A stretch of DNA of 64,000 bases from Neisseria chenwenguii (GCF_002216145.1 NZ_CP022278.1:496001-560000); one strand, 5' to 3'; numbered from the stretch's first letter, positions 9,155-19,000 are shown. The notes: a model not told the origin generated them from the sequence alone. Program-made: numbers and translations.

Positions 9155-10504
9155 TCAGACGGCCTTTTCCCGTCCCAACCGCATCTCCTGCTCCGCACGA
9201 GGCGGGTTGAGCCATGCGACTTTGCGCTCGGCAAGCACGGCATGCCAATGGGTCAGGCTGTTTTCAAGGCCGTCTGAAAACGGCTGTTCCGACAAAAGCT
9301 GCACCACCGCCCCGCCCTGCGCAGCTTCGGCAAGTTGCACGATTTGGCGCAACACGCCGCGGTCGGGCACGGTATCGGCGCGCACGCCGATTAAGAGCTG
9401 GGCAGGATTTGCCTGTAATTTAGCGGTCAACGCAGCAACGCGGTCGCGACTGTCGGCACAGCCTTTGTCCAGCCAGTCCTGCCCGAGCGCGTGACGGAAC
9501 CATGCGCTGTCCGGCCATTCGGTTTCCAGCATGACCGCCCATTTCGGTGCGTCGCTGATGGCGATTTTCGGGGCGACGGCGGCGACGGTTTCACGCTGTG
9601 TGTCGGCATCGGTAATTTTGTTCTGCCAGCCTCGGATAATGTTTTGGTAATACGGCTTATCCAACGGCAGAGCGCGACTACCTGTTTTTAAAAGGATTTT
9701 ACACACCAGCCACGCAAAAAAACGCGGCAGGATGCCGTAGCAGACGATGCTGCCCAACAGCAGCCCCGACCATGCGCGGGCATCGGCGGTATTACTGTTC
9801 AGACGGCCTTGCAAAACCGCCTGCGCATCGGGTACGGGAAAACCGGACTTCGCGGGCAGCCACGACAGCCATTCGACCGCGCCGACCGACGCGGCGTTGC
9901 TCAGCAGCGTGCTTTCCCAGTTGAACGTATATTGGCGCACCAAAAGCAGCAGCAACACGGAAACCAGCATTCCAAAGAGCGTCGAAAGCCACAGGCTGTG
10001 CGATGTTGCGCCGATCAGCCAGCGCGTGGCGGGCTGCTGCCACTCGTCGGCATACAGCCGCAGCACGGCCTGATTGACGGGGTCTTTGCCGCGCAGCCAA
10101 GTGCTCGGGCTGCTGAAGCGGGTGCCGGATTTCAGGCGCAGGCAGACCGACGCCAGCCATATAAACAGCATCAGCGTATTCATGCCCAAAACGCCCGTGA
10201 GCAGCAGGAAAAAATTCAGCCCCTGATTTTCCATCAAGAGGTAAGTGGCTGAAAAACCTGATGTAAACACCAGCGCCGCGGCAAACACCCACAGCCATTT
10301 CACGCCTCCTTCCGCGCGTGCGAGCGTGTCTTGCAAGAGGCCGTTGCGGTCGAGCATCTGCGCGCGGCGGATGATTTTCTCCTCCGCGCCGCCGTCGATA
10401 TGGTGCAGAGATTCGCCGACCCGAACGGGATCGGCAGGAAAAATATAGCCGCGTTCTTCTAAAATGCGCACAAGTTCGGCGAGTTTGCGTGGGCGGTTCA
10501 GCAT
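9155..10504 (-). CDS. DUF2868 membrane protein
   Basis: 449 residues. Recognised as the DUF2868 family, the usual partner of DUF3482 GTPases. It has about four membrane spans: WLWVFAAALVFTSGFSATYLL (near residue 70), FFLLLTGVLGMNTLMLFIWLA (near 100), LFGMLVSVLLLLLV (near 185) and a later one near GLLLGSIVCYGILPRFFAWLV (about 255). A soluble C-terminal domain of about 170 residues follows. The stop codon TGA is provided by a DUS (ending REKAV). Function unknown. The first gene of the pair is this one; the GTPase gene follows after a 145-base gap containing a repeat. Confidence 0.85.
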   Translation of the reverse strand: MLNRPRKLAELVRILEERGYIFPADPVRVGESLHHIDGGAEEKIIRRAQMLDRNGLLQDTLARAEGGVKWLWVFAAALVFTSGFSATYLLMENQGLNFFLLLTGVLGMNTLMLFIWLASVCLRLKSGTRFSSPSTWLRGKDPVNQAVLRLYADEWQQPATRWLIGATSHSLWLSTLFGMLVSVLLLLLVRQYTFNWESTLLSNAASVGAVEWLSWLPAKSGFPVPDAQAVLQGRLNSNTADARAWSGLLLGSIVCYGILPRFFAWLVCKILLKTGSRALPLDKPYYQNIIRGWQNKITDADTQRETVAAVAPKIAISDAPKWAVMLETEWPDSAWFRHALGQDWLDKGCADSRDRVAALTAKLQANPAQLLIGVRADTVPDRGVLRQIVQLAEAAQGGAVVQLLSEQPFSDGLENSLTHWHAVLAERKVAWLNPPRAEQEMRLGREKAV

Positions 10505-10775
10505 AAATTCGTCAGGCCGTCTGAAAAAATAATGAAACGGATTTTAGCATACCGCCGCTTTCAGACGGCCTGCATTGCGGCGGGGCTGTCTGCCCAAACC
10601 AAAGCCGGCTGCCTCAACGGCCGCGAAAAAAACACAACTGCCAGATCGGGATTGAAGCGCTGTTTTAAGCGGTTGCTTGCTTATAAATATGCAAATGCCG
10701 TCTGAAACCGGCCTGTTTTTCAGACGGCCTTTAGTTTTGCTATACTTTTTTCCTCTTTCCGAACCGAGCCGAACC

Positions 10776-11354
10776 ATGACCATACCCGACCCGCAAACCG
10801 TCGCCGACCACACCCAACAATGGCTGGAAAAAGCCGTAATCGGCCTCAACCTCTGCCCGTTTGCCAAAGCGCCGCACGCCAAAAACCTCGTGCGCATCCA
10901 AGTCAGCCAAGCGCGCCATCCCGACGCCTTTTTGGAAGACCTCGACCGCGAGCTGCAATTATTGGGCGAAACGCCCGCCGACGAGCTGGAAACCACATTA
11001 TTGGTACATCCCGCGCTGTTTGCCGGCTTTCTCGAATTCAACGACATGCTCGACCTCGCCGACCAAGCCGTTATCGACAACGGATTGGAAGGCGTCATCC
11101 AAATCGCGCCGTTCCACCCCGATTTCCAATTCGCCGGCACCGAATCCGACGACATCGGCAACTACACCAACCGCTCGCCCTACCCGACCCTACACCTCAT
11201 CCGCGAAAACAGCATCGCCAAAGCCGCGCAAGCCTTTCCGGACGCCTCCGCGATCTTCGACCGCAACATCGCGCTGCTGGAAAAAATGGGCAAAGCGGGT
11301 TGGGACAAACTGGACATTCCGCGCTGCCCGTTTCATCACGACGAAGGAAAATAA
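10776..11354 (+). CDS. DUF1415 family protein
   Basis: 192 residues from MTIPDPQ at 10776. A longer frame from 10677 would include a DUS and a promoter-like TATACT, so it is rejected. The family signature near the N-terminus (VIGLNLCPFAKAP, residues 17-29) and a C-terminal RCPFHHDE are both present. These Cys and His residues hint at metal or redox chemistry, but no function is established. The protein is soluble, with no signal peptide. It is followed by a DUF454 gene in the same direction after 150 bases holding DUS copies. Confidence 0.85.
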   Translation: MTIPDPQTVADHTQQWLEKAVIGLNLCPFAKAPHAKNLVRIQVSQARHPDAFLEDLDRELQLLGETPADELETTLLVHPALFAGFLEFNDMLDLADQAVIDNGLEGVIQIAPFHPDFQFAGTESDDIGNYTNRSPYPTLHLIRENSIAKAAQAFPDASAIFDRNIALLEKMGKAGWDKLDIPRCPFHHDEGK

Positions 11355-11506
11355 GCAGGGCGTTTTTTCAGACGGCCTGCAATCGGTCTTTTGAAATCCC
11401 TACAAATATTTCAGGCCGTCTGAAAACCGCCGGAAACCGCGCCGCCCATTCCCGCAAACACCGGTATTTTCAGACGGCCTACGTCGCCCCCCTTCCCCAA
11501 AACGCC

Positions 11507-11869
11507 ATGTTCCACCGCCTGCTCCTCCTCGTCTGCGGCGCCATCGCCCTCTGCCTCGGCATCATCGGCATCATCACGCCCGTTTTGCCGACCACGCCGT
11601 TTATCCTTCTCGCCGCAACCTGCTGGGCGAAAACCTCACCGCGTTTCCACCGCTGGCTCTATACCCATCCCCGCTTCGGCACAATGATACAAAACTGGGA
11701 ACGTAACCGCGCCGTGCCGCGCAAAGCCAAGTTTTTCGCATTTGCCATGATGGCGGTTTCCTGCCTGTTTTTACTGTGGCGGCTGCCCGAATATCCGCAA
11801 GCCGCCGCCGTTTGCGCGCTGTTCTGCTTTGCCCTTGCGGGATGGATGTGGCGGCTGCCTGATGCGTAA
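11507..11869 (+). CDS. DUF454 (YbaN-type) inner membrane protein
   Basis: 120 residues with two hydrophobic regions at the N-terminus (LLLLVCGAIALCLGIIGIITPVLP, then FILLAATCWA) and two near the C-terminus. The family motif PVLPTTPFILLAA followed by SPRFHRWLYTHPRFG is clear. The role is unknown. Start ATG at 11507 fits the family start; no strong ribosome binding site is seen (CCCCAAAACGCC). Confidence 0.85.
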   Translation: MFHRLLLLVCGAIALCLGIIGIITPVLPTTPFILLAATCWAKTSPRFHRWLYTHPRFGTMIQNWERNRAVPRKAKFFAFAMMAVSCLFLLWRLPEYPQAAAVCALFCFALAGWMWRLPDA

Positions 11870-11870
11870 C

Positions 11871-11912
11871 AGGCCGTCTGAAAACTGCCGGTAGGGCTTT
11901 TCAGACGGCCTT
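11871..11912 (+). terminator. inverted DUS pair after DUF454 gene
   Basis: CAGGCCGTCTGAAAA and TTTTCAGACGGCCT arms followed by TTTC, two bases past the stop codon. Confidence 0.7.
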
Positions 11913-12192
11913 TCTTACGGATTTCTCCCAATGTGCCGGCAAACCGGATATGCCCGACGGTTTTCTTTCCGCATTCTTTTCCGCTACAATCGAAACGGTT
12001 CGGCAATTATGCCGAATCTTTAAGCGCTGCCGTATTTTCAAGATAACGATAACTCTGTTTATGATAGAGCGAGGTCAATAAAATTCCAAATTACGGCGGC
12101 AAACAGCGGGAAGTTACAGTATCTTCACATTTCATCGACAAAGCCGGTTTGGATTGTCGTCGATGATTGCACAATAAGAAAAGGAAACGACA
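11913..12192 (+). promoter_or_regulatory. nhaD upstream leader region
   Basis: 280 bases without a gene between the DUF454 terminator and the antiporter. It contains an inverted repeat CATCGAC at 12133-12139 and GTCGATG at 12159-12165, about 30 bases before the start codon, and the ribosome binding site AAAAGGAAACGACA. This may be a regulated 5' leader; no known ion riboswitch was recognised. Confidence 0.35.
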
Positions 12193-13614
12193 ATGCACCT
12201 ACCGCTACGCTTCATTCCTCTGATTTTCCTGATGCCCGCCGCCGCACACGCCGCCGCTTTCGACGGCGCTTCGGTCAGCCTGCTGTGGGGGCTGCCTTTC
12301 GCACTGATTCTGCTTTCCATCGCTCTGGGGCCGCTGCTGGTTCCGCATCTCTGGCATCATCATTTCGGCAAAATCACCGCGCTTTGGACGGCGCTGTTTC
12401 TGATTCCCTTCGTCGGCACGTTCGGCTTGGAAACCGGCGTTCATACTGTTTCACACGCGCTGGTGGAAGAATACATTCCGTTTATCCTACTGCTGCTCGC
12501 GCTCTATACGGTTTCAGGCGGCATTTTGGTTTGGGGCAACTTGCACGGTTCGCCCAAACTCAACACCGCCCTGCTCGCCATCGGCACGGCGCTGGCCTCG
12601 CTGATGGGCACGACAGGCGCGGCGATGCTGATGATCCGCCCGCTGCTCAAGGCCAACGACAACCGCAGGCATAATGTCCATGTTGTCGTTTTCTTTATTT
12701 TTCTGGTTGCCAACATCGGCGGCGGGCTGACGCCGCTGGGCGATCCGCCGCTGTTTCTCGGCTTTTTGAAAGGCGTGGATTTTATGTGGACGGTCAAACA
12801 CATGGCCGTACCCGTATTGATCAGCTCGGTCGTTCTGCTGACGCTGTTCTACATCATCGACAGCAAACTCTACGCCCGCGAAGACGAGCTCAAACCCAAA
12901 GACCCGACACCCGACAGCGCCTTGAAAATTCTCGGGAAATTCAATTTTCTGCTGCTGGGCGGCGTAGTCGGTGCGGTATTGCTTTCGGGCATTTGGAAAC
13001 CCGACCATCCCGGATTTGAAATCCTCGGCAGCCGTTACGCGCTGCAAAATCTGGTTCGCGACGGTATTCTACTGGTTTTGGCGGGTGTTTCGCTGTGGCT
13101 TACGCCCAAGCAGGTGCGCGCGGGCAATGAGTTTAACTTCGAGCCGATTGCCGAAGTGGGCAAACTCTTTTTGGGCATTTTCATCACCATCTCGCCCGTT
13201 TTGGCGATATTGAAAGCGGGCGAAGCAGGCGCATTGGCCGGCGTGGTTTCGCTGGTGCACGATGCGGCGGGTAATCCGGTCAATACCATGTATTTCTGGA
13301 TGAGCGGCATTTTGTCGGCATTTTTGGATAATGCCCCGACCTACCTCGTCTTTTTCAACATGGCCGGCGGCGACGCGCAGGCGCTGATGACCGGACATTT
13401 GTTCCACACGCTTTTGGCCGTTTCCATGGGCTCGGTATTCATGGGCGCGCTGACCTACATCGGCAATGCGCCGAACTTCATGGTCAAAGCCATCGCCGAA
13501 CAGCGCGGCGTGAAAATGCCGAGTTTCTTCGGCTATATGGCTTGGTCGTTCGGCATTCTGGTTCCGCTGTTTGCGCTGCATACGCTGATTTTTTTCGTCT
13601 TTCAGCTCTTTTAA
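12193..13614 (+). CDS. nhaD: NhaD-type sodium/proton antiporter
   Basis: 473 residues, about a dozen membrane spans, of the ion-transporter (IT) superfamily. Exchanges cytoplasmic Na+ (and probably Li+) for protons. The N-terminus begins with a cleavable-looking signal (LPLRFIPLIFLMPAAAHAAA). Conserved segments include LMGTTGAAMLMIRPLL, NIGGGLTPLGDPPLFLGFLKG and SAFLDNAPTYLVFFN, all typical of NhaD. The start follows AAAAGGAAACGACA. It is monocistronic, closed by a DUS hairpin. Confidence 0.9.
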   Translation: MHLPLRFIPLIFLMPAAAHAAAFDGASVSLLWGLPFALILLSIALGPLLVPHLWHHHFGKITALWTALFLIPFVGTFGLETGVHTVSHALVEEYIPFILLLLALYTVSGGILVWGNLHGSPKLNTALLAIGTALASLMGTTGAAMLMIRPLLKANDNRRHNVHVVVFFIFLVANIGGGLTPLGDPPLFLGFLKGVDFMWTVKHMAVPVLISSVVLLTLFYIIDSKLYAREDELKPKDPTPDSALKILGKFNFLLLGGVVGAVLLSGIWKPDHPGFEILGSRYALQNLVRDGILLVLAGVSLWLTPKQVRAGNEFNFEPIAEVGKLFLGIFITISPVLAILKAGEAGALAGVVSLVHDAAGNPVNTMYFWMSGILSAFLDNAPTYLVFFNMAGGDAQALMTGHLFHTLLAVSMGSVFMGALTYIGNAPNFMVKAIAEQRGVKMPSFFGYMAWSFGILVPLFALHTLIFFVFQLF

Positions 13615-13629
13615 AAATCCGTTTGAAAC

Positions 13630-13660
13630 AAGGCCGTCTGATTTTTCAGACGGCCTTTTC
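13630..13660 (+). terminator. inverted DUS pair after nhaD
   Basis: AAGGCCGTCTGA and TCAGACGGCCTT with a four-base loop, followed by TTCTTT. Confidence 0.75.
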
Positions 13661-13719
13661 TTTAATCCATACACGCCCCGCGCTGCTACAATACCTGCTT
13701 ACCGTTTTTTATCCCGCCT

Positions 13720-14829
13720 ATGCTGATCCTTAAAATCCTCAAATACCTGCTGATTATCATCGCTGTCGTTTCGCTGGCAGCTTACCTGTTTACCGCATTC
13801 CATCCGGTTTTCGGCGGCAAACCCGATGCAGAGAGCGCGGCTAAAATCCAAGCCTCACCACAGTTTGACGGTGAAAAATTCGTCAATGCCGAGCCGACGC
13901 AGAAAATAACCACCGAAGACGGCAGTTTTCAATTTTTAGGCTGGCTGAAAACATTTTTCACCCCGCCGCCCGACAAAAATCCGCGCGAGCCGTTGCCGTC
14001 TGAAAAACCGGACTTCACCAAAATGCAAAACGGCGATTTCGTCTGGTTCGGCCATTCGACGGTCGCTTTCAAAACCGACGGCAAGCTGCTGCTGACCGAT
14101 CCCGTATTTTACCGCGCCTCGCCCGTTCCCTTTACCGCCGAGCCTTTCGCCCAGCAACACCCCACGCTGCCCGCCGATTTTCCTGCGATTGACGCCGTTA
14201 TCCTGTCGCACGACCACTACGACCATCTCGACTACCGCACCATCAAAGCCTTAGACCCGAAAGTGCGCCGCTATTTCGTGCCGCTGGGCGTCAAGGCCCA
14301 TTTGCAGCACTGGGGCGTGGACAGCGGAAAAATCACCGAATCCGACTGGCACGAAACTTCAACTCTGGGCAACATCCGCCTGACGCCCGCTCCGGCCCGC
14401 CATTTTTCAGGACGGCGGCCCGGTGGCGACGGCGCCACGCTGTGGGCGTCATGGGTAATCCAATCGCCTGATTTTTCGCTGTATTTCAACGGCGACAGCG
14501 GTTACGGCCGCCATTTTGCGGAAAACGGCCGCCGCTACGGCCCGTTTGATTTCGCCCTGATGGAAAACGGCGCCTACAACAAAGACTGGGCGCAAATCCA
14601 CATGACGCCCGAAGAATCCGTGCAGGCCGCCGCCGATTTGGGCGCAAAAGCGGTGATGCCGATACATTGGGCAAAATTCGACCTCGCCTACCACAAATGG
14701 CGCGAACCCATCGAGCGCTTCCTCCCCGCCGCCCAAGCCAAAAACCTGCCGGCCGCCACGCCGAAAATCGGTCAGGTGTTCAACTTGGGCGAACTTCCGC
14801 AGGAAGTATGGTGGGTGGATGTAAAATAA
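13720..14829 (+). CDS. membrane-anchored metallo-beta-lactamase-fold hydrolase
   Basis: 369 residues. The N-terminal segment (ILKYLLIIIAVVSLAAYLFTAF, residues 5-26) anchors it in the inner membrane, facing the periplasm. The zinc motif SHDHYDHLDY lies near residue 165, and the fold continues with WFGHST, LTDPVF, FNGDSGYG and MPIHWAKFDLAYH. This layout is that of the RomA/NAPE-PLD-like group (UlaG family), suggesting a phospholipid-like or lactone substrate, which is inference. An in-frame DUS encodes LPSEKPD near residue 90. Start at 13720 has no strong ribosome binding site. Confidence 0.85.
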   Translation: MLILKILKYLLIIIAVVSLAAYLFTAFHPVFGGKPDAESAAKIQASPQFDGEKFVNAEPTQKITTEDGSFQFLGWLKTFFTPPPDKNPREPLPSEKPDFTKMQNGDFVWFGHSTVAFKTDGKLLLTDPVFYRASPVPFTAEPFAQQHPTLPADFPAIDAVILSHDHYDHLDYRTIKALDPKVRRYFVPLGVKAHLQHWGVDSGKITESDWHETSTLGNIRLTPAPARHFSGRRPGGDGATLWASWVIQSPDFSLYFNGDSGYGRHFAENGRRYGPFDFALMENGAYNKDWAQIHMTPEESVQAAADLGAKAVMPIHWAKFDLAYHKWREPIERFLPAAQAKNLPAATPKIGQVFNLGELPQEVWWVDVK

Positions 14830-14868
14830 GCACTTGGCGTTTAGCCGTTTACGTTTAATAGAGCAAAC

Positions 14869-14921
14869 AGGCCGTCTGAAAATTCGATTATCAAGCGTAA
14901 CCGAAGTTTTCAGACGGCCTG
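14869..14921. terminator. bidirectional DUS terminator between convergent genes
   Basis: CAGGCCGTCTGAAAA and TTTTCAGACGGCCTG flank about 23 bases between the convergent hydrolase and radC genes. Confidence 0.65.
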
Positions 14922-14940
14922 TTCGTTTTCCGAACCCTTT

Positions 14941-15618
14941 TCAAACAATCAAGCCCGCCGAACGCATCGAGCAGGCGGCGTTGGCGGTAATGACGAAATG
15001 ATCGACCAAAGCCACGTCCACCAAGTCCAGCGCCTGTTTCAGACGGCCTGTCAGACGGATGTCGTTATCCGACGGTTCGGGCAGCCCGCCCGGGTGGTTG
15101 TGGGCGAGAATCAGGCCGTCGGCGTATTCGTCGAGGGCGAATTTGACGATTTCGCGGATGAAAACGGCGTTTTCGCCGACGGTACCGCGCGAAAGTTCGC
15201 GTTCGGCGATGAGCTGGTTGCGGCGGTTGAGCAGCAGAACTTTGCTGACTTCGACTTTTTCGTGCCCCAGTTGCAGGCGCAGGTAGTCGGCGGCGGTGCG
15301 CGGATCGGTCAGAGTGATGTTTTGCCTCAGCTCTTCGCTGAGTATCCGCCGCCCGATTTCGCGCACGACGGCAAATTGGGTATAACCGGCCATACCCATG
15401 CCTTTGCAGGCAGAAAGGGTTTTGGCGTCGGCGCTCATCAGGCCGCCGAGGCTGCCGAATTCGTTTAAAAGATAACGCGCCAAATCGACGGCGCTCATGC
15501 CGCGTGTGCCGACCCGCAGTAAAACGGCCAGCAGTTCGGCGTCGCTTAATGCGGCGGCACCGCGTTCCATCAGCTTTTCGCGCGGGCGCTCGCCTTCCGG
15601 CCACTGTTTGATGCTCAT
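14941..15618 (-). CDS. radC: RadC/UPF0758 family JAB-type protein
   Basis: 225 residues from MSIKQWPEGERPREKL at 15618 (a longer start at 15639 adds seven residues). The N-terminal helix-hairpin-helix part (residues about 20-95) is followed by the MPN+/JAB metal-binding motif in LILAHNHPGGLPEPSDND. Long called a DNA repair gene, but that role was not confirmed in E. coli; the true activity is unknown. It is divergent from the potGHI operon. Confidence 0.92.
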   Translation of the reverse strand: MSIKQWPEGERPREKLMERGAAALSDAELLAVLLRVGTRGMSAVDLARYLLNEFGSLGGLMSADAKTLSACKGMGMAGYTQFAVVREIGRRILSEELRQNITLTDPRTAADYLRLQLGHEKVEVSKVLLLNRRNQLIAERELSRGTVGENAVFIREIVKFALDEYADGLILAHNHPGGLPEPSDNDIRLTGRLKQALDLVDVALVDHFVITANAACSMRSAGLIV

Positions 15619-15977
15619 TGTTTTCCCGTGTTTTATCAAAATTTCAGATTATTTTACCCGATTTAAATGAAACTGCTGAAAATAAGGCGGCTTTTTCAGG
15701 AAAATCAGGCTGTAATGTGATTTTTTGTTTCATAAAAACACGGGGGCTAATATAATGTCGGGTTCGTTCGCAAGCAGAATTGCCGCTGATGACGCGGGGT
15801 TTTCCGCCGGAGCGATTTTGTGACCAACCCGTGCTGCCCGTGCGCTTTAACGGTGTTTCAGACGGCCTCTCAAAGAAAAGGCCGTCTGAACCATACGACA
15901 GCAATCAAACAGCTTTATTATCACCCATCGAAAATCCGTTTTGCCGGTACTCGTTTTTTATCTGGAGTATTGCCATT
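15619..15977 (+). promoter_or_regulatory. radC/potG divergent promoter region
   Basis: 359 bases without a gene. A perfect TATAAT lies at 15751-15756 on the plus strand, with a weak -35 (TTTCAT) 17 bases upstream, a plausible potGHI promoter. A close inverted DUS pair lies at about 15857-15890 in the leader and could act as an attenuator. The potG ribosome binding site is TCTGGAG. Confidence 0.45.
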
Positions 15978-17102
15978 ATGACCGCAACCACTGCGTCTTC
16001 GTCCAAACCTTATCTGAAAATCCAAGGCTTGGTGAAAAAGTTTGGTGACAATTACGCTGTCGATGACATCGACCTAGACATCTACCAAAATGAAATTTTC
16101 GCCCTTTTGGGCAGCTCGGGCAGCGGTAAATCCACGCTGCTGCGTATGCTGGCGGGCATGGAAATTCCGAATCAGGGCAAAATCATCCTCGACGGTCAGG
16201 ACATTACCAAACTCGCGCCCTACGACCGCCCGATCAATATGATGTTCCAAAGCTACGCGCTGTTTCCGCACATGAGCGTGGAGCAAAACATCGCTTTCGG
16301 CCTGAAGCAGGACAAAATGCCTAAAGGCGAAATCGACGCACGCGTGGAAGAAATGCTGCGTCTGGTGCAGATGACCAAGTTTGCCAAACGCAAACCGCAC
16401 CAGCTTTCAGGCGGACAACAGCAGCGTATCGCGCTGGCGCGCAGTCTGGCCAAACGCCCGAAAATCCTGCTGCTCGACGAACCTTTGGGCGCGCTGGATA
16501 AAAAACTGCGCCAGCAAACCCAGCTTGAGCTGGTCAACACACTCGAACAGGTCGGCGTAACCTGCATCATGGTAACGCACGATCAGGAAGAAGCGATGAC
16601 GATGGCGACGCGCATTGCGATTATGTCCGACGGCAAACTCCAGCAGGTCGGCACTCCGAGCGACGTTTACGACTATCCCAACAGCCGCTTTACCGCCGAA
16701 TTTATCGGCGAAACCAATATTTTCCCGGGCGTTGTCATCGAAGACCACGCCGATTATGCGGTGATCGAGTGCGAGGGCATGGAAAACCACGTCCGCATCG
16801 ACCACGGCTTGGGCGGCCCCGCCGAGCAGGATTTGTGGGTCAGCATCCGCCCCGAAGACATCGACGTTTACAAAGACAAACCCGAACATCTGGGCAATTT
16901 CAACTGGGCCAAAGGCACGGTCAAAGAAATCGCCTACTTGGGCAGTTTTGCGATTTACCACATCAAGCTCGCCAACGGCCGCGTCGTCAAAAGCCAAGTG
17001 CCCGCGCCTTACTGGTATGTGCGCAACATCACGCCGCCGACCTGGGACGAAACCGTCTATATCAGCTGGCCGGAAAACCAGCCGACGCCGTTGTTCCGCT
17101 AA
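15978..17102 (+). CDS. potG: putrescine ABC transporter ATP-binding protein
   Basis: 374 residues from MTATTASSSKP at 15978, preceded by TCTGGAGTATTGCCATT. Energises polyamine uptake with PotH and PotI. Walker A GSSGSGKST (about residues 46-54), Q-loop MMFQSYALFPHMSV, signature LSGGQQQR, Walker B ILLLDEPLGALD and the His-loop VTHDQEEAMT are all present. A C-terminal TOBE regulatory domain follows (residues about 280-370). Closer to PotG than PotA in its N-terminal layout and partners, though the two are easily confused. First gene of potGHI. Confidence 0.92.
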   Translation: MTATTASSSKPYLKIQGLVKKFGDNYAVDDIDLDIYQNEIFALLGSSGSGKSTLLRMLAGMEIPNQGKIILDGQDITKLAPYDRPINMMFQSYALFPHMSVEQNIAFGLKQDKMPKGEIDARVEEMLRLVQMTKFAKRKPHQLSGGQQQRIALARSLAKRPKILLLDEPLGALDKKLRQQTQLELVNTLEQVGVTCIMVTHDQEEAMTMATRIAIMSDGKLQQVGTPSDVYDYPNSRFTAEFIGETNIFPGVVIEDHADYAVIECEGMENHVRIDHGLGGPAEQDLWVSIRPEDIDVYKDKPEHLGNFNWAKGTVKEIAYLGSFAIYHIKLANGRVVKSQVPAPYWYVRNITPPTWDETVYISWPENQPTPLFR

Positions 17103-17117
17103 TCAGGGGACGATAAG

Positions 17118-18095
17118 ATGAACTTAAAAACCTTGAAGAAAAAGCTGTTCCGCCGCCCCGGACAGCGGGCGGTGATTGCCGTGCCGTATGTCTGGCTGTT
17201 GGTTTTGTTTCTGATTCCGTTTGCGATTGTGTTGAAAATCAGCTTCGCCGAGCAGGAAATTTCCATCCCGCCGTTTACGCCGCTGACTACGGTTGACGAA
17301 GATTTAGGCCGTCTGAACATTCTGCTCAGCTACCAAAACTACGCCGACATCTTCCAAAACTTCACCTCCACGCTCGGTCAGATGCTCAATCCGTTCAGCG
17401 AAAGCAACGGCGACAACATCTACCTGTTGACCTACTGGTCTTCCATCAAAACCGCGCTGACCACTACCTTAATCTGCCTCTTGATCGGCTACCCGACCGC
17501 TTATGCGATTTCGCGCGCCAATCCGTCGGTGCGCAACGGCCTTCTGCTGGCGATTATGCTGCCCTTCTGGACTTCTTTCCTGCTGCGCGTTTACGCTTGG
17601 ATGGGTCTGCTTGGACATAACGGCATCGTCAACACCCTGTTGATGAAATACGGCATCATCAGCCAGCCTTTAGACTTGTTTTACAACGCGTTTTCGCTGA
17701 ATCTGGTGATGGTTTACGCCTACCTGCCGTTTATGATTCTGCCGCTCTATACCCAGCTTGTGAAACTCGACGGCCGCCTTTTGGAAGCCGCATCCGACTT
17801 GGGTGCAGGGCCGGTCAAATCGTTTTTCACCATCACCCTGCCCCTGTCGAAAACCGGCATCATTGCAGGCTCCATGCTGGTCTTCGTGCCCGCAGTCGGC
17901 GAATTTGTGATTCCTGAACTCGTCGGCGGCTCGGAAAACCTGATGATCGGTAAAGTCTTGTGGCAGGCGTTCTTCGACCAAAACAACTGGCCGCTGGCCT
18001 CCGCCGTCGCCGTGGTGATGGTGGCGCTCTTGGTCGTGCCGATCGCCCTGTTCCAACACTATGAAAACCGCGAACTCGAAGAAAGAAGCAAATAA
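17118..18095 (+). CDS. potH: putrescine ABC transporter permease PotH
   Basis: 325 residues with six predicted membrane spans. The ABC permease EAA loop is visible as LEAASDLGAGPVKSFFTITLPLSKTGI (near residues 215-240). Its start follows CAGGGGACGATAAG, 15 bases after potG, and its stop TAA overlaps the potI start codon by one base, so translation is probably coupled. Confidence 0.92.
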   Translation: MNLKTLKKKLFRRPGQRAVIAVPYVWLLVLFLIPFAIVLKISFAEQEISIPPFTPLTTVDEDLGRLNILLSYQNYADIFQNFTSTLGQMLNPFSESNGDNIYLLTYWSSIKTALTTTLICLLIGYPTAYAISRANPSVRNGLLLAIMLPFWTSFLLRVYAWMGLLGHNGIVNTLLMKYGIISQPLDLFYNAFSLNLVMVYAYLPFMILPLYTQLVKLDGRLLEAASDLGAGPVKSFFTITLPLSKTGIIAGSMLVFVPAVGEFVIPELVGGSENLMIGKVLWQAFFDQNNWPLASAVAVVMVALLVVPIALFQHYENRELEERSK

Positions 18096-19000
18096 TGCAG
18101 AAAAACAAATTGTCTTGGTTTCTGAAACTGATGCTCCTTCTGGCATTGGCGTTTCTGTATATCCCCTTGTTTGTCTTGGTAATTTATTCGTTTAACGAAT
18201 CCAAGCTGGTAACGGTATGGGGCGGTTTCTCGACCAAATGGTACGGCGCGCTGCTGCAAAACAGCACCATCCTCGAAGCCGCGTGGCTGTCGCTGCGGAT
18301 TGCGCTGGTGTCCTCACTGGCCGCCGTCGTCCTCGGCACGCTCGCCGGTTACGCCATGGCGCGTATCAAGCGCTTCCGCGGCAGCACGCTGTTTGCCGGC
18401 ATGATTTCCGCGCCGATGGTTATGCCCGACGTGATTACCGGTTTGTCTATGCTGCTCTTGATTATCCAAGTGCAGATGTTTCTGCAAAACAGCGAATGGT
18501 TGCAGGCGCTCTACTTCGACCGCGGCTTTTTCACCATTTTCCTCGGACACACCACCTTGTGCATGGCCTACATCACCGTCGTCATCCGCTCGCGCCTGAT
18601 TGAGCTGGACCAGTCGCTGGAAGAGGCCGCCATGGACTTGGGCGCGCGCCCGCTGAAAATCTTCTTCGTGATTACCCTGCCGCTGATTGCCCCCGCCATC
18701 GCCTCGGGCTTCCTGCTCGGCATTACCCTGTCGCTGGACGATTTGGTGATTACCTCTTTCCTCTCGGGCCCGGGTTCTTCCACCCTGCCGCAAGTGATTT
18801 TCTCCAAGATCAAACTCGGCCTCGACCCGCAGATGAACGTGTTGGCCACCATCCTCATCGGCATCATCGGCACCATCGTCATCATCATCAACTACTGGAT
18901 GATGCGGCAGGCCACCCGCCGCGAACGCGAAGCCGCCGAAGCCTACCGCCAAGAAAAACTCGCGCTCGAACGCGCCATGCACGACACCAAGGCCGTCTGA
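18095..19000 (+). CDS. potI: putrescine ABC transporter permease PotI
   Basis: 301 residues, six membrane spans, EAA loop LEEAAMDLGARPLKIFFVITLPLIAPAI near residue 175. It forms the channel with PotH. The C-terminal tail after the last span is charged (ATRREREAAEAYRQEKLALE), longer than the E. coli protein. Its TGA stop lies inside a DUS (ending TKAV). No periplasmic binding protein (PotF/PotD) follows, so it must be encoded elsewhere. Confidence 0.92.
   Translation: MQKNKLSWFLKLMLLLALAFLYIPLFVLVIYSFNESKLVTVWGGFSTKWYGALLQNSTILEAAWLSLRIALVSSLAAVVLGTLAGYAMARIKRFRGSTLFAGMISAPMVMPDVITGLSMLLLIIQVQMFLQNSEWLQALYFDRGFFTIFLGHTTLCMAYITVVIRSRLIELDQSLEEAAMDLGARPLKIFFVITLPLIAPAIASGFLLGITLSLDDLVITSFLSGPGSSTLPQVIFSKIKLGLDPQMNVLATILIGIIGTIVIIINYWMMRQATRREREAAEAYRQEKLALERAMHDTKAV

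Noticed and set aside
15978..19000. Complete polyamine uptake operon
   Set aside because: No periplasmic binding protein gene is present next to potGHI; the following gene is an unrelated glutathione S-transferase on the other strand.
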